A stretch of 64,000 nucleotides of DNA from Balaenoptera acutorostrata (taxonomy: Eukaryota > Chordata > Mammalia > Artiodactyla > Balaenopteridae), in NCBI RefSeq assembly GCF_949987535.1, contig NC_080071.1, forward strand, positions 24,575,032 to 24,639,031, in the 5' to 3' direction. Made by a program: the position numbers and the translations under genes. The stretch's first letter is position 1; each line of letters starts with the position of its first letter. Positions 10,991 to 23,274 of this stretch are shown here, piece after piece. The notes under the pieces are model-generated. The model ran no database searches, had not been told where the DNA came from, and saw only the letters and a program-made list of their open reading frames with translations.

Positions 10991-11959
10991 ACTGAAAAGG
11001 AAATAAAAGAGAAGCCGTGAGGCTTGCCTTTTGGAATCGCCAGTTACACACCATTTTATTGTTCCTTTTATGGTCTAAATATTTTATTTGGTTGTACAGT
11101 AAATACGTGTATTTAGATGTGGGTATAACAAATGTTATTTATTGGTTTTCACCCTTGAGAAGAAACCTAGAAATAAAGGGGAGTGTATTTAACTATAGTG
11201 ATGTAACTCAGCATACTAGACAATATTATTAATCTTGATGTTGGAAAAATTATGATTTAGCCAACAGAAATTGAGATATGGAATGGAGAAAAATAAGATC
11301 TAGGAAAAGATCAGTGGGTTAATTAATTTCCTTACCTTTCATAAAGTAGAATCCGTAGATATTGTTAAAAGTAAAAAGATATTGTTAAAAGAAATAAAAG
11401 CTTAAGAATACAGTTAAAAGTTAAAATTACTACATGAAAAACTAAAAATAAATCAGTAAAACAATGTCTAATTTGTGGCAGGGGAATGGAAGATGGTATA
11501 AATGCAGTGAATTCTCATCCTTTATTTAAGGGAGTAAATAGATACTCTTTAATGTTGACAAACCAAAAAGCAGAGGTATAGCACAGGATTTAAAGTTGTA
11601 ATATTAAACTCAGTATGACTAACGCAATAAAATTTTTAGCAGTGATTGCAACAGCAGAATGGAAATGAGGCCATGGGAAAAGGAAAATTTTATTCTATAT
11701 TTCATAGCTTTCTGTATGCATTCTGACTATGTGTGTCTATTACTTGTATAATTTAAATAAATAATGGTACACTCATAACACATTTTGCACTAGATAAAAA
11801 GTGGTTTATAAAATATTAAGTAAAAAAGCAAGTTTCAGAAAAGTATGTGTAACATGACCTCATATATGTAAATATATATAAAGTACATATTGCCAATAAT
11901 AATAATAATGTACATGTAGCAAATGCATATATTGCATTATATCTTACAATATACACACA
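10991..11959. other. Unassigned A/T-rich sequence, possible L1 3' remnant
   Basis: Sequence near 11690-11760 looks like an old L1 3' UTR, but the match is weak. The 71-codon frame at 11017-11232 is unsupported. An (AAT)n-like run lies near 11897-11910. Confidence 0.3.
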
Positions 11960-12300
11960 TTAACAATGGCCATTTCTTGGAGAATGGGTGGCTTGAGCTG
12001 AAATAATGGTTGTGGAGAGAAATGACCGGATTTGATAGATGCTTTGAAAATTTATGGCTGAGTGATTGGATGTGAAGAATAAGAGAACAGCAAGGAATAA
12101 AAGAAAACTGCTAGCATTCTGGCTTGAGCACTGGATTGATAGTGGTTCCAATAGTTAAAGAGAAAAACATTGAGAGAATATTAGGGGTGTTTGCTTATCT
12201 ATTAGTTCATTTGTTTTTTTAGAGTATGGGATGAGCAATAATCAACTTGATATTGAACAAATTAAATTCTAGTGTGTATATAGTACATCTAATTGGGCTT
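11960..12300. repeat. Possible old interspersed repeat, family unknown
   Basis: Phrases such as 'gattggatgtgaagaa' and 'ctggcttgagcactggattg' recur in mammalian genomes in my memory, but I cannot name the family with confidence. Confidence 0.3.
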
Positions 12301-12419
12301 TCTCAGTAGGCAACTCGATATACAAGTTTAAAGTGTAGAAGAGAAATTTGGCCTCCTAATACAGAGGGATACTTGTTAGCCCATAGGGGCTTAGAAGGGG
12401 TACTTGAAAACATGGAGTG

Positions 12420-13350
12420 ACTAATAAACAACAGAAATTTACTTCTCACACTTCTGCAGGCTGGGAAGTTTACGATCAGGATGTTGGCAGATTTGGTGTC
12501 AGGTGAGAGCCTGCTTCCTGACTCATAGACATGCAATTCCTGAGGCGCCCAAACATTTGAGGTTCCAAGAGTATTAGATGCAGGTAGGTCATGCAATCTA
12601 GAAGTGAGGAGGGAAAATATTTAGATCCCTCCTTTCCTAGTGTATTGGTCAGAGTTGAATCAGAGAAGCAGAGTTTGATAGAGGAATTTGATCTCACACA
12701 ATGTGGAAGCTGGCTAAGCAGTCTCAGTAAGATTACTGCCCTTGTTTCTGATGCTGGAGCTTGAAACACACAAGTCACAGATGGTCTGGAAGAGAAGACA
12801 GTTGTAAGCGGGGAGCCCAAGGACCGGCTGGCACCTCTCAGCACCCGCTAGCTGTAACTCTATGAGGACAGAAGCTGGTAACCTTTGTCATGGAGCTAAA
12901 CACACCTCCGACAGAAACACTGAAAGAGGATCGGGGAAGATGAGGCAGTTGTAGGCTTGGCTGCTCACTCGTCCCAAGGTGAGCCATCAGCTAAGTGACA
13001 ATACGCATGAGCAACAAAAGCACCTCCCTCGACCTGAGCATAAAGACAAAAATGGTTGCTGCTTCACTCTTGCCTTCCAAATCTTCCAAAAAGATTTCTT
13101 TTCCGCCCTGACCAGAAACACGCAGAGAATTTTGGGAAATGTAGTTCCACTGGTGCATTTAGAAGCTATGAAATCTAGTGATATTTTAAAAGATGTAAAA
13201 CTAGTCATTAGTACCTTCTCACGTTCTGTTACCTACTTCTTTTCCAACTCTCAGCCCACAAGATCCCTAGGAGTCCTCACCAGGCAGCACCTATCAATGC
13301 TTGAGCTAATCGATCAGCCTGCAACCATCTGACCCAGTCCCACATCAAAC
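12420..13350. repeat. Cluster of old interspersed repeat fragments
   Basis: 12423-12535 ('acagaaatttacttctcaca', 'gagagcctgcttcctgactc') is the same kind of repeat as 29757-30256. 12650-13200 starts with 'agagttgaatcagagaagca' and includes 'ttttgggaaatgtagttcca', both typical of old LTR or MER elements. Families are unresolved. Overlapping open frames on both strands (up to 122 codons) show no coding features I can defend. Confidence 0.35.
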
Positions 13351-13539
13351 TCAATTTGCCAGTGCACCTAATCTCAGCAGGCTTCAGGAAGTAACACAGT
13401 ACGCCACACAGCGCTCCACGAATGCCTGCTGAGCGCTGGATAAACGAATGGATCTATGTTGAGTTAAATCTCATTAAAACATGAAACACAGATAACAATG
13501 CAGAAGGCAAGGTGGATGGCAAAAACAGCAGCAGAGAAA

Positions 13540-13760
13540 GTCTCTGGGGCTTGACATCCGTCTTTGAATTTTGGCTCCATCACCCTGGTTTTGGTAAATT
13601 ACTTAACTTTTTTCTGAGCTTTTGCTTGCCCATATCTTAAATTTGATTAATAGTATCATAGCTCACAGGGTGATTGTAAGAATAAAATATCTATCAAAAT
13701 GCTTCTTACTTAGCGGTCACTCAACAGGTATTAGACACTTCTGCTAATTTTTGAAACCCG
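13540..13760 (+). repeat. MIR SINE
   Basis: The segment has the MIR order: 'tttggctccatcaccctggt', 'taaattacttaacttttttc', 'cagggtgattgtaagaataa', ending near 'cactcaacaggtattag'. It is diverged but complete in outline. Confidence 0.65.
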
Positions 13761-15053
13761 ACAAGAGGCTTTTGACCTTTGACTGAATATTATGCTAAGT
13801 GGAAAATTCCGTTAGCTCAGGAAGAATTTTTGGCAGTGGGTCACCAAGTAGGCATATCAGCACAGTCTAGGAGTATGAAACTCTACTTCCCCTAAAACAT
13901 CTTTTTTTCCCTTTTTTTTTTTTTTTTTTTTTGCTTTCTCACCTTTTCATATATCCCTCTGCTTCTGAATCCACAGGCTTCCTAATTAGGTAGCAAATTT
14001 TTAGCTTTTCCTTAAGAGCTACCACAGTATGAAGGGAGTGGGGAAAGGGCAGGTGACAGTGAGAGAAAATCAGTGGTGTTGAGAGGCAGCAGGAAAAATT
14101 ACAGACAGTTTTATCTATGGGTCAGTATTAAGTCATGAACTGCTAGTAAAAATTTAGTATGAGCTCCATAAGGATTATCAGTAGGCTCCAATCTGCAAAC
14201 ATACTGTGACATGACACTGTCAAAATTGCTGCCTGGTATAGTCTCTTTACTAGTAACATTGTAGGAATAAAGAAGAAAATGGACTGAGCACAACTATGCA
14301 CTTGGAAACCAGCTGAAAGATTCTTATTCAGATAAAGACCCCTTTGTCAGCATCTTACCTGTAGTATTGACATGCCATTCTGCTTTTCAGCCATATTTCA
14401 CAAGAAGTTTGTCATATCATTTGGTGACCATTTGTTCTAACTTCCCTGACATCATAAAACAGTCATAGTCTGTGATTTACCCCCACTAGTTACTTATTCA
14501 CTTACCTTCTTATTGCTCTATTTTGCTACTGTTTTGCTTTCTGCTCCATTTCCTACTAGCATAGAAGCTTCCTATGTGTTAAAGTAGCAGATATTGGAGG
14601 TATGGGAAAATGTTAAGATTCTCAAATTTTGACCTGATTTATGCAAGTTTTTCAATAATAATTACCTGTTTGTTCTTTATCATGAAAGCTTTCAGACACT
14701 TTATGAATCTCTACCTATACCACCACCATCAGGCACCCAGAGTTACAAAGATGAATCATGAAAACAGAGTAAGCAATTATTAGACTAGCTCATTCACTAT
14801 TACTGCGGTCTAGCTTGCTACACGGAATTTATGATTAAAAACATCATTCAGATTTCACTAATTATGAGATATTTCGTTCGAGTTATAATTCTACAATGTC
14901 AAGGATATAATTTCCATCTGGTAGATCATTTAGGTTAAGTAATCAGAATTTAGACCCAAAGGAATTGCTCCTCAGGGAAATGTACACAAGTCCATTGTTA
15001 AGTACCAACAAAATGTCCTTAATGCAAGGCTCCACTCCTGCAGGTTAAAAAGT
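13761..15053. other. No gene; poly(T) tract
   Basis: A T-rich run at about 13904-13932 is the only marked structure. No exon or repeat is recognised in the rest. Confidence 0.5.
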
Positions 15054-15063
15054 AAGAGTCCTA

Positions 15064-15338
15064 GGGTAAGCTGGGATGAAGTGAGAGAGTGGCATGGACT
15101 TATATATACTAACAAATGTAAAATAGATAGCTAGTGGGAAGCAGCCACATAGCACAGGGAGATCAGCTCGGTGCTTTGTGACCACCTAGAGGGGTGGGAT
15201 AGGGAGGGTGGGAGCGAGACGCAAGAGGGAGGAGATATGGGGATATATGTATTTGTATAGCTGATTCACTTTGCTATAAAGCAGAAACTAACACACCATT
15301 GTTAAGCAATTATACTCCAATAAAGATGTTAAAAATAA
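15064..15338 (+). mobile_element. 5'-truncated L1 3' end with clean TSD
   Basis: This is a standard cetartiodactyl L1 3' UTR ('gggagatcagctcggtgctt', 'gaccacctagaggggtggg', 'ctccaataaagatg') ending in a short A tail. A perfect 10-bp TSD, AAGAGTCCTA, flanks it at 15054-15063 and 15339-15348. The low divergence suggests a fairly recent insertion. Confidence 0.9.
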
Positions 15339-15616
15339 AAGAGTCCTATTTTAATATCCTTTTAGCAAAGTCTTTGTCACACCTGAGTTTTTCTTTTTAA
15401 AATGCTGCTATGGAATTGCTGCCTTTCACATCAGAAGCCAACACTAATGATGGCCAATGCTCCGCACATGTGCAGCCAGGCCTGAAAAGATCCAAGTGTG
15501 ACTGACGTTCCTTTCCACATGCTCACACGTAAACCTTGGCTCTCTTAGGACTCTTCCCGATAGACTCTGTGCCCATAATGCCAGAGCATCCATATTTCTC
15601 TCAAAGAGAGAGAGAG

Positions 15617-15920
15617 GGCTTCCCTGGTGGCGCAGTGGTTGAGAATCTGCCTGCTAATGCAGGGGACACGGGTTCGAGCCCTGGTCTGGGAAGATCCCAC
15701 ATGCCACGGAGCAGCTGGGCCCGTGAGCCACAGCTGCTGAGCCTGCGCGTCTGGAGCCTGTGCCCCGCAACGGGAGGGGCCGCGATAGTGAAAGGCCCGC
15801 GCACCGCGATGAAGAGTGGCCCCCACTTGCCGTAACCAGAGAAAGCCCTCGCACGAACCGAAGACCCAACACAGCCAAAAATAAATAAATAAATAAATAA
15901 AGTAGCTATAAAAAATTTAA

Positions 15921-15930
<10 letters not shown>
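15617..15930 (+). mobile_element. CHR-type tRNA-derived SINE, very intact
   Basis: The tRNA-like head has box A TGGCGCAGTGG (15628-15638) and box B GGTTCGAGCCC (15671-15681), the internal RNA polymerase III promoter. A CHR body and an (AAAT)n tail follow. The tail continues with 'gtagctataaaaaattt' before a second A tract, so it has two A-rich segments separated by other sequence. It sits in a (GA)n tract (15604-15616 and from 15931), which hides the TSD. Antisense and sense open frames of 74-142 codons over it are SINE translations. Confidence 0.95.
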
Positions 15931-15951
<21 letters not shown>

Positions 15952-15991
15952 TGGAGAGACATTGAAAGAGAGACAGAGAGAAAGAAAGAGA
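15931..15991. repeat. (GA)n microsatellite
   Basis: A GA-rich simple repeat borders the SINE on the right, matching the shorter GA run on its left. Confidence 0.9.
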
Positions 15992-17155
15992 GAACACCAG
16001 ATGTTTGGTATCTTGTAGCTTTGACTCACTGTGTGTCATGTTGACTCAGTGCTGTGAGACTGGCTGCGTTCCAGGCATTGGGCTGTGGGACTCCTGTCTT
16101 GCCCTGGAATTTTGAAAATGATCCCAGGTAAGGCTGATGAAACATCTGTGCAAGCGTGGTGTGTTATCTGTAGCAAGTCCAAATCTGGCATGTGTTTTTA
16201 AAACAAGGTCTGCAAGTTGCTTTGTGAAAAGGTAATATTTGAAAGTCAGTGACATTTGAAAACACTTTAAAAATGGGAAATGTGTTATAAACATAAGCAT
16301 CTATTAAAAGTGGGGGAGAGGATGTTTATAAAAAGTCTTTCTGGAAACAAAAATGTTCCGAAATACTTAGAGACTCCCAATTGAACAGAAGAAAACAGAC
16401 TTGTTACCTGATAACATCTAACAAATGTTCCAGACTTGAAGGTAAAAATTTGACTTTGAGATAAGTTGCTGCAGAGCTAAGGGCCTCATTGAATTCCCTG
16501 GCTTTGGAGTTGACTGCAAATGATTGTTATGTTTCCCTAACTCAAAAGCAGGTCAGATCCCAGTATGCTTTGCTCCATTTAAATTCTAGCCATGTGGATA
16601 TGAGAAAAACACAGAATTGGCATCTTCTTTTTCTGAAGGTTCATTTATCTGCACACTGTTGTCTACTCATATTACAAAGCAAAATTTAGTTTATGCAAAT
16701 TACAAACAAACTATATTTCAGCCATCTCCATCAGCCAATGTATATTACTAATCACCTGCCATGAACACGCAAAGTGCATTTAGCAATATCACAATCTTTC
16801 TGACGTCTTATCATTCTAATGGATTTCAAAGGACTTTGTAGAAATACTAAAATAAAAAGCTAATATATTCACATGCATGTTTATATATATACATAGTTTT
16901 ATACATTTATACATACATAAACACATATATACACATACACACAATTACTGTTTTTAAAATGGAATCATATTCAAACTTTACACTCCATTTTTTTCCCAAA
17001 TATGTAACATACATGGATACATATATCCATGATATGGACCATCCATATGAGTTCGTAGTCTTTTCCATTGCTGTGTATTGGTCCATAGTCTCCATGTGAC
17101 ATGAGTATTGTATTAGATATCTTCTGCTTGACTGCCCAGATCCTCTCTCCACCCA
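15992..17155. other. No gene; A/T and CA low-complexity patch
   Basis: Nothing recognised apart from alternating TA/CA-rich sequence at about 16865-16945. Confidence 0.5.
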
Positions 17156-17500
17156 TCTCTACTCTGCACTCTGGGAGGCAGACTCTCATGGCTTCCCTTG
17201 CTCCTGGTTGGTTCTGATGGGGTTAACAAATAGGAAGCCTCGGCAAGAAGTTAAAGAAAAAGGCTGAGGGCAGGGTACTTATTTCCTGGCCCCCTCCATG
17301 CAAGTTTGCCTCAGCCTGGCTCTGTCCCTCAACTGAAGGCCACTTCTCCTCCCAAGGAGTTTTCCTCTACTCTACTTTCCTTCTGAGCTTTGGTCACAGA
17401 TTCCTCTCCTTGGGTCCAGGGAGGGTAACAGCTCTATTCCTATTCAAACTGTGTTATTGAAATAGCTCCTGTGTATTCCCTACATACTGATCATACTTTT
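17156..17500. repeat. Old interspersed repeat, family unknown
   Basis: This G/C-richer patch ('ttctgatggggttaacaaat', 'gaaggccacttctcctccc', 'agggagggtaacagctct') recalls an old mammalian repeat that I cannot name. It stands out from its A/T-rich surroundings. Confidence 0.35.
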
Positions 17501-17559
17501 AAAATATCCATTTTGTGAATAAACTCAAATTCTCATGACTTATTTGTTTCCTTGGGAAT

Positions 17560-18125
17560 CTGATAAAATTTTTTAATTGTTCTCTGGCTGATGAACATTT
17601 ACTTTATTTTCAGTATTTTTGCTGAAATAAAAATCCTTCTTAAATAGTGATGCCCTTATTTCTGTAAGATCTTTGCCTAAAGCAACAATGCTCACTCAAA
17701 AGTTAAGTGAATTTTTAATGTTTATAGATATTTCCAGATAACTTTCTAAAAGAGTTGAAGCAATTCACACTTGCACTAGCAGTTTAATTATTTAATTTAT
17801 TCATTGATTTTTAACAAGCATTTTAAATGCTTGCTATAAGCCAGACACTGTATAAAGGGCTTAACAAATATTAACTCATATAATCCAGTATATGAGGTTT
17901 CCCATTTTTGTATATGCTTACCATCACAGTATGTTATTAATCTTTTGCATTTTTTCCAGTCTAATGTGTGCAAAATGGTGTCTCATTATTAAATTTGCAT
18001 TTACTTGGCTATTACTGAGGCTGAGTATCTATCTACCTACCTATCTATCTATCTATGCAGTCTAATTATATTTCCTCTTTAATGAATTGTCCATTTATAT
18101 TCTTTGCCTTTCTATTGGATGTTTA
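17560..18125 (-). mobile_element. Ancient L1 ORF2/3' fragment with nested MIR-like piece
   Basis: Read on the minus strand, the text matches the C-terminal ORF2 region of an old L1 ('gatgaacatttactttattt' region, 'aaaatggtgtctcattatta', 'ttgcatttacttggctatta' on the plus strand). A MIR-like piece ('ccagacactgtataaagggc', 'attaactcatataatcc') interrupts it at about 17785-17900. A (CTAT)n run lies at about 18029-18056. Confidence 0.5.
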
Positions 18126-18507
18126 TATTAATGAGACAAATTAAATTGAGAGAATTTGGGTGAGTGATTGAGATCAACAAAATTTAATAGCCTTTAAAAT
18201 AGATCATAATTCTCAAATTAAATAATTCTATAAACACAATGAGAAATCAGATGCTATTGAACTATACTAAGATATACTCTGCCCTTATCCATAGCCAGTA
18301 CATATGCACTAGAGTATGATCAGAAGAAATGCTTGATATTTTAGTGACAGAATATGCAACTATTTTATAGGTTGAGAAATCAGGAAAATTTTCCTAAGAA
18401 GTCATTTATGAAGTAAAAGATTATGTTTTACATGTATCTAAAATGTGAAAATGTGACTATATCAAACTTGAAAAGATCTGGAAAAAAACTGGGAGTGAAA
18501 ATCTTTA

Positions 18508-18815
18508 CGTTTACAGATCAAGAAACTGAGTCTTCTAGTAATACATCTGACTAATGACATTCAAGTGGAAAGAATCTTAGATTAACAGAGAGTAGAAGAT
18601 CTTAACTGTTTTGAGCCTTTGTTTCTCATCCCTAGAACTGGGAAAATATTATAGTATGAGGTCTTCTTGGCTGACAGCAGGGTTGGGAAGATCAAATGAG
18701 ACAATGGGGGTTTAAGTGTTAGAAAATTCTAACCCGGCATTGTTTTATGGTAAAACGAAGTCTAGAATCCAGGTGTTCTAGCTCATTCTCTTTGTTCAGC
18801 ACTGTGCTGCCTGAT
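18508..18815. repeat. Two MIR fragments, probably nested
   Basis: 18508-18570 and 18765-18812 look like the two ends of a reverse MIR ('agatcaagaaactgagtctt' and 'gaatccaggtgttctagctc'). The middle (about 18600-18725) looks like a forward MIR ('gagcctttgtttctcatccc', 'agatcaaatgagacaatggg'). All are diverged. Confidence 0.4.
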
Positions 18816-19599
18816 CCAGGAAGTTCTGCTCATAGGCATTTTGTAGATCCTGGACAACTTAGGCCCAGGCATGCCAAATACTTCTTCAGGTAGTCTGCAG
18901 TTCCCATGAACCTAAAAATCCTCCAATGTACAGATACCTAAATTTTTTCTTTACTCAGAGCTCAGCAACAGAGGTAATAGTCAAAACAAGCATCTAATAT
19001 TTTTAGCTAAAAAGTGCCAGATGGGAAATAACTCCTTTCAAGAGGAAAATTCAAGTCTGAGTGTTCGCTCACACTCCAAACATATTGCTTCTTTCCACCA
19101 TCACCCTGCTACCTCACAAAAAGCACTTAGATGATGACAATGCAAAAGTTCCAACCCTGCTAAGATAAGTTAGGCTACGCCAAAATGGATAATAGTAATG
19201 CAAGGCCACATAATGAACTGCATCTGATGATAGGCTCATAAGCTGTTCCCAATAATAAATGGTTTTTATTAATGAGAATTCAGGGAAATGCAATTATTTT
19301 CAAACTCCTAAACTACAAAGATGTCAGATTTTTGTTATATATGTAGTCTGATCTATGACTCTGATTCATTATTTTAAAATCTATGATATGCATTTTTTCT
19401 GCTGTAATTTCTGAGGACAGAAGTTTGCAGATAAAAAATCTGTATAGTTTAACTATACAGAGGAATGACCCTTTTAACTTCTGAAGATCAAAATGCATTT
19501 TAAGGTAAAATATTAACAGTAAATATATTCTACTCAGAGGTATGAAAGGTATTTCATTTACTATGTTTACCTAAAAGAACCTGTGTCAGTCCTTGTTCT
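18816..19599. other. No gene or recognised repeat
   Basis: Ordinary A/T-rich sequence. The minus-strand 61-codon frame at 19313-19498 is unsupported. Confidence 0.5.
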
Positions 19600-20352
19600 G
19601 GGTAAAATGGAGTAAGAAATTTTCACTCTGTCTCTCCTACTGAAATGCAGCTAGAATCTCAATACAAAGCATGCAGAAGCCCTCTGAGGACTCTGAAAAA
19701 TAATAAGAGCAGGTGGACTGGAGAAGGAAACCATAATTTGAAGTACCACTGAACTGGAGGGGAGTCTCCCATTTCATTTTCTTCTGGTGGTTCCCAGGCT
19801 GGACTCAAAGGAAATTTGAACCCTGTAACTACTCACTATGTGTGGACAGAAAGTGTGCCAAGGGGAGGCCTCCGTCCCTGATCTGAGGAGTGACAAAGGA
19901 AGCTCTGAGGGGTCACGAAGAGTGAAGGAAAGCCCCTATATTTTTGTTTCATCCATCCTCCCCTGTTCTAGCCCCAGGCATTCCCATGGATGTGGGAACA
20001 GCAATGAAATCAATATTTGAGCAGGCTCCAAAAACTCTAAAGGATGTGAACCCTTCTCTCTGTCCAGAGGAACTGTGGTCCCCAAAGTGTGAAGAGAATC
20101 TTTACCACTTTTTTTTCCTCTCTCCATCCTCTCAACACTTGGTCTCAAATGCAGTCACAATTATTAACAGTGTGCAACAGAGTGGGAGAAATAAAACCCT
20201 GGTTTTCCAGCTAGAGAGTAGGGAAGTGGGGATCCTGTGAGGTGAAAACTCACTGAGGTAGTAGAGAGGAAGACTAATACCCCACGTCAAGTGGAGTTAT
20301 TCTAGGAATGTAATGTTCAAACATTAATTAAAGATTAGAGAATAAAAAGCAG
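19600..20352 (+). mobile_element. Possible ancient L1 5' UTR fragment
   Basis: This is G/C-richer sequence ('cctctgaggactctg', 'ctagccccaggcattcccat', 'cagaggaactgtggtcccca') that resembles the leader of old L1M elements on the plus strand. It ends in a poly(A) run at about 20354-20365, directly against the reverse L1. Open frames of 60-98 codons are not convincing genes. Confidence 0.35.
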
Positions 20353-20353
20353 A

Positions 20354-22471
20354 TTAAAAAAAAAAAGCTTTCCACTTTTCAACATTGAGTATGATGTTGG
20401 CTGTAGGTTTATCATATCTGGCCTTTATTATATTTAGGTATGTGCCCTCTATGCCCATTTTGTTGAGAGTTTTTATCATAAATGGATGTGGAATTTTGTC
20501 AAAAGCTTTTTCTGCATCTATTGAGATGTTAATATGATTTTTGATCTTCAATTTGTTAATGTAATGTATCACCTTCATTGATTTGCAGATATTGAAACAT
20601 TCTTGCATCCCTGGAATAAATCCCACTTGATCATGGTGAATGATCCTTTTACTGTATTATTGAATTCAGTTTGCTAATATTTTGTAGAGGATTTTTGCAT
20701 CTATGCTCATCAGTGATATTGGCCTGCAATTTTCTATTTTGGGATCTCTTTGGTTTTAATATCAGGGTGATATTGATCTCCAGAATGAGTTCGGAAGTGT
20801 TCCTTCCTCTGAAATTTTTTTGGAATAGTTTGAGAGGATAGGTGTTAACTCTTCTTTAAATGTATTGTAGAATTTACCTGTGAAGCTATCTGGTCTTGAA
20901 TTTATGTTTGTTGGGAGGTTTTTTTTTGGTTTTTTTTTTTTACTGGTTCAGTTTCATTACTGAAAATCAGTTTCTTCATATTTTCTATCTTTTCCTGGTT
21001 CAGTTTTGGGAGATTGTACATTTCTAGGAATTTATCCATTTCTTCTAGATTGTCCATTTTATTGGTATACAACTGTTTGTAGTGATGTCTTATGATCCTT
21101 TGTATTTCTGTGGTGTCAGTTTTAACTCTTCTTTTATTTCTGATTTTATTGGGGCCCTCTCTCTTTTTTCTTGTTGAGTCTGGCAAAACGTTTATCAATT
21201 TTGTTTATCTTTTCAAAAACCAGCTCTTAGTTCCATTGAGCTTTTCTGTAGCTTTTTAAGTCTCTACTTCATTTATTTCCACTCTGAATTTATTATTTTC
21301 TTCTACTAACTTTGGATTTTGTTTCTTCTTTTTCTAGTTCCTTATTTAAGTGTACGATTAGATTATCTGAGATTTTTCTTGTTTCCTGAGGTTGGCTTGT
21401 ATCACCATAAACATTCTTCTTAGAATTGCTTTTGCTGTGTCCTATAGGTTTTGGATCACTATGTTTCCATTTTGATTTGTCTCCAGATATATTGTGATAT
21501 CTTCAAGTGACCCATTGATTGTTTAGTAGCATATTGTTTAGCCTCCATGTGTTTGTGTTTTTTACAGTTTTTTTTTTCCTTGTGGTTGATTTCTAGTCTC
21601 ATACCTTTGTGGTTGAAGAAGATGATTGATAGAGTTTCAATCTTCTTAGATTTATTGAGACTGGACTAGTATGTGAACCATACTGGAGAATGTCCCATGC
21701 ACACTTGAAAAGAATGTGTATTCTGCTGCTTTTAGATGAAATGTCCTATATACACCTACTAAGTTCATCTGGTCTAATGTGTCATTCAAGGCCAGTATTT
21801 CCTTGTTGATTTTCTGTCTGGATAATCTGTCCGTTGATGTAAATGGGATGTTAAAAGTCCCCTACTATTATTGCATTACTGTCAATTTTCCCCTTTGTGT
21901 TTGTTAATATTTGTTTCATGTATTTAGGTGCTCCTATGTTGTGTGCATATATATTTACAATTATATCCTCTCATTGGATTAATCCTTTATCATATAATGT
22001 TCTTCTTTGTTTCCTATTACAGTCTTTGTTTTAAAGTCCATTTTGTCAAATATAAGTATTGCTACCTCAGATTTATTTTTGTTTCTATTTGCATGGAATA
22101 TGTTTTTCCATCCCCTCACTTTCAGTCTGTGTGTGTCTTTAGATCTGAAGTGAGTCTCTTATATACAGCATATATATGGGTCTTGCTTTTTATCTATTCA
22201 GCTACTCTATGTCTTTTAACTGAAGCATTTAGTCTATTTACACTTAAAGTAATCATTGATAGAAATATACTGATTGTCCTTTAATTATTTGTTTTCTGGT
22301 TGTTTTTGTAGTTCTTTTTGTTCCATTCTTCTTCTTTTGCTCTATTCTCTTGTGATTTGATGAGTATCTTTAGTGTTATGTTTGGATTTCTTTCTCTTTT
22401 TTTCTGTTTCATTATAATTTTTTGGTTTGTGGTTACCATGAGGTTCATATATAGCAAAATATTTATTTTAA
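20354..22471 (-). mobile_element. L1 segment, inter-ORF to mid reverse transcriptase
   Basis: On the minus strand it starts in the region between ORF1 and ORF2 and runs through the endonuclease into the reverse transcriptase. The frame at 20354-20626 reads through '...[20 protein letters not shown]...', typical of L1 RT, and stops before the FADD motif. Another frame (20902-21198) covers the part upstream of RT. Stops and frameshifts are common. The 3' half of ORF2, the 3' UTR and any A tail are absent. Its 5' end abuts a U6 pseudogene. Plus-strand frames such as 21928-22284 are antisense shadows. Confidence 0.85.
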
Positions 22472-22580
22472 AAAATACGGAATGTTTCATGAATTTATGT
22501 CATCCTTACACAGGGTCCATGCTAATCTTCTCTGTATCATTCCAATTTTACTATTAGATATGTGCTGCCAAAGTGAGCAC
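22472..22580 (-). pseudogene. RNU6 (pseudogene): U6 snRNA pseudogene fused to L1
   Basis: The reverse complement begins GTGCTCACTTTGGCAGCACA at 22580 and continues through the U6 body ('acagagaagattagcatgg') to its 3' U tract at about 22472. U6 is the spliceosomal catalytic snRNA. Differences from the functional gene include an extra few bases after 'cagcacatat' and several C-to-T changes. No upstream U6 promoter elements (TATA at the usual distance, PSE) are evident, so it is a retrocopy. The 3' U tract joins straight to L1 sequence in the same orientation, as in known U6/L1 chimeras. Confidence 0.92.
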
Positions 22581-23270
22581 AGCATTGCATAATTTTAAAC
22601 AATGAAAATCACAAAGCCAAAAGAAAAGAATGGAAGTTACATCACTCATTCTAAAATGTTGTAGACACCTCATGGTGTATCTTCTTCAATAACTGAAATC
22701 TCATATATCTTTCTATGGACTCAGATTTCTACAATACTGATTAAGGATTATGAAAACGAATTCTCTAATTCTCTATTAACATATCAATATATAAATGTTA
22801 ATGCTATCCATTATAGACAATTGTATTTAGTATGTCAACAAAATTATCCCTTCTAATTTTTTTTTAAAAAAGAGAAATAGTGGAAAGGCATATTCTATGG
22901 CTTTGTGTTACAGGAAACTCTTTATCCAGAACTACCTCCTTTGCACATTATATTATAAAAATTATATTATATAATTTATTTAATAAATTTATTTAATAAA
23001 TTTATTTAATAAATTTATAATTTATTATATAATATAATTATATTATATTATAAAAATTGAGACAAAAATTTACAGTAAGAAAGATTTGAGCTTTCTTTAA
23101 CTTAATTCAATTCCCATGAAAACCAGATAAGAAGGAAAGATCAGAGATATAATATATATATATGTTTAATTGTTTCTTAAAGAAAGCATGGTTTGAATTT
23201 CAAATGAGCAATCTTCACTGCTCTTTGAGATTTGGAGAAATCAACCAATACTTAAACTTCTATATATTAC
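22581..23270. other. No gene; A/T-rich tandem patch
   Basis: At about 22960-23050 a 13-base A/T unit ('ttatttaataaat') repeats about four times and runs into self-complementary TA-rich sequence. A (TA)n run follows near 23151-23163. Nothing else is recognised. Confidence 0.6.
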
Positions 23271-23274
23271 TGTG

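Noticed and set aside
12303..13332. Overlapping frames of 97-122 codons on both strands
   Set aside because: Both strands are open over the same DNA, the text resembles old repeats, and no domain or splice context supports an exon.
15617..15690. tRNA gene call from box A and box B
   Set aside because: The head belongs to a CHR SINE, as the body, tail and insertion pattern show. The same applies to the heads at 2290, 27199, 39530, 55420, 55963, 58420 and 59987.
15601..16029. 142-codon minus-strand open frame
   Set aside because: It translates the reverse of a CHR SINE and a GA repeat. Similar peptides recur at other SINE copies in the window.
22472..22580. Functional U6 snRNA gene
   Set aside because: Several substitutions and a small insertion in the body, no visible U6 promoter upstream, and direct fusion to L1 at the 3' end.
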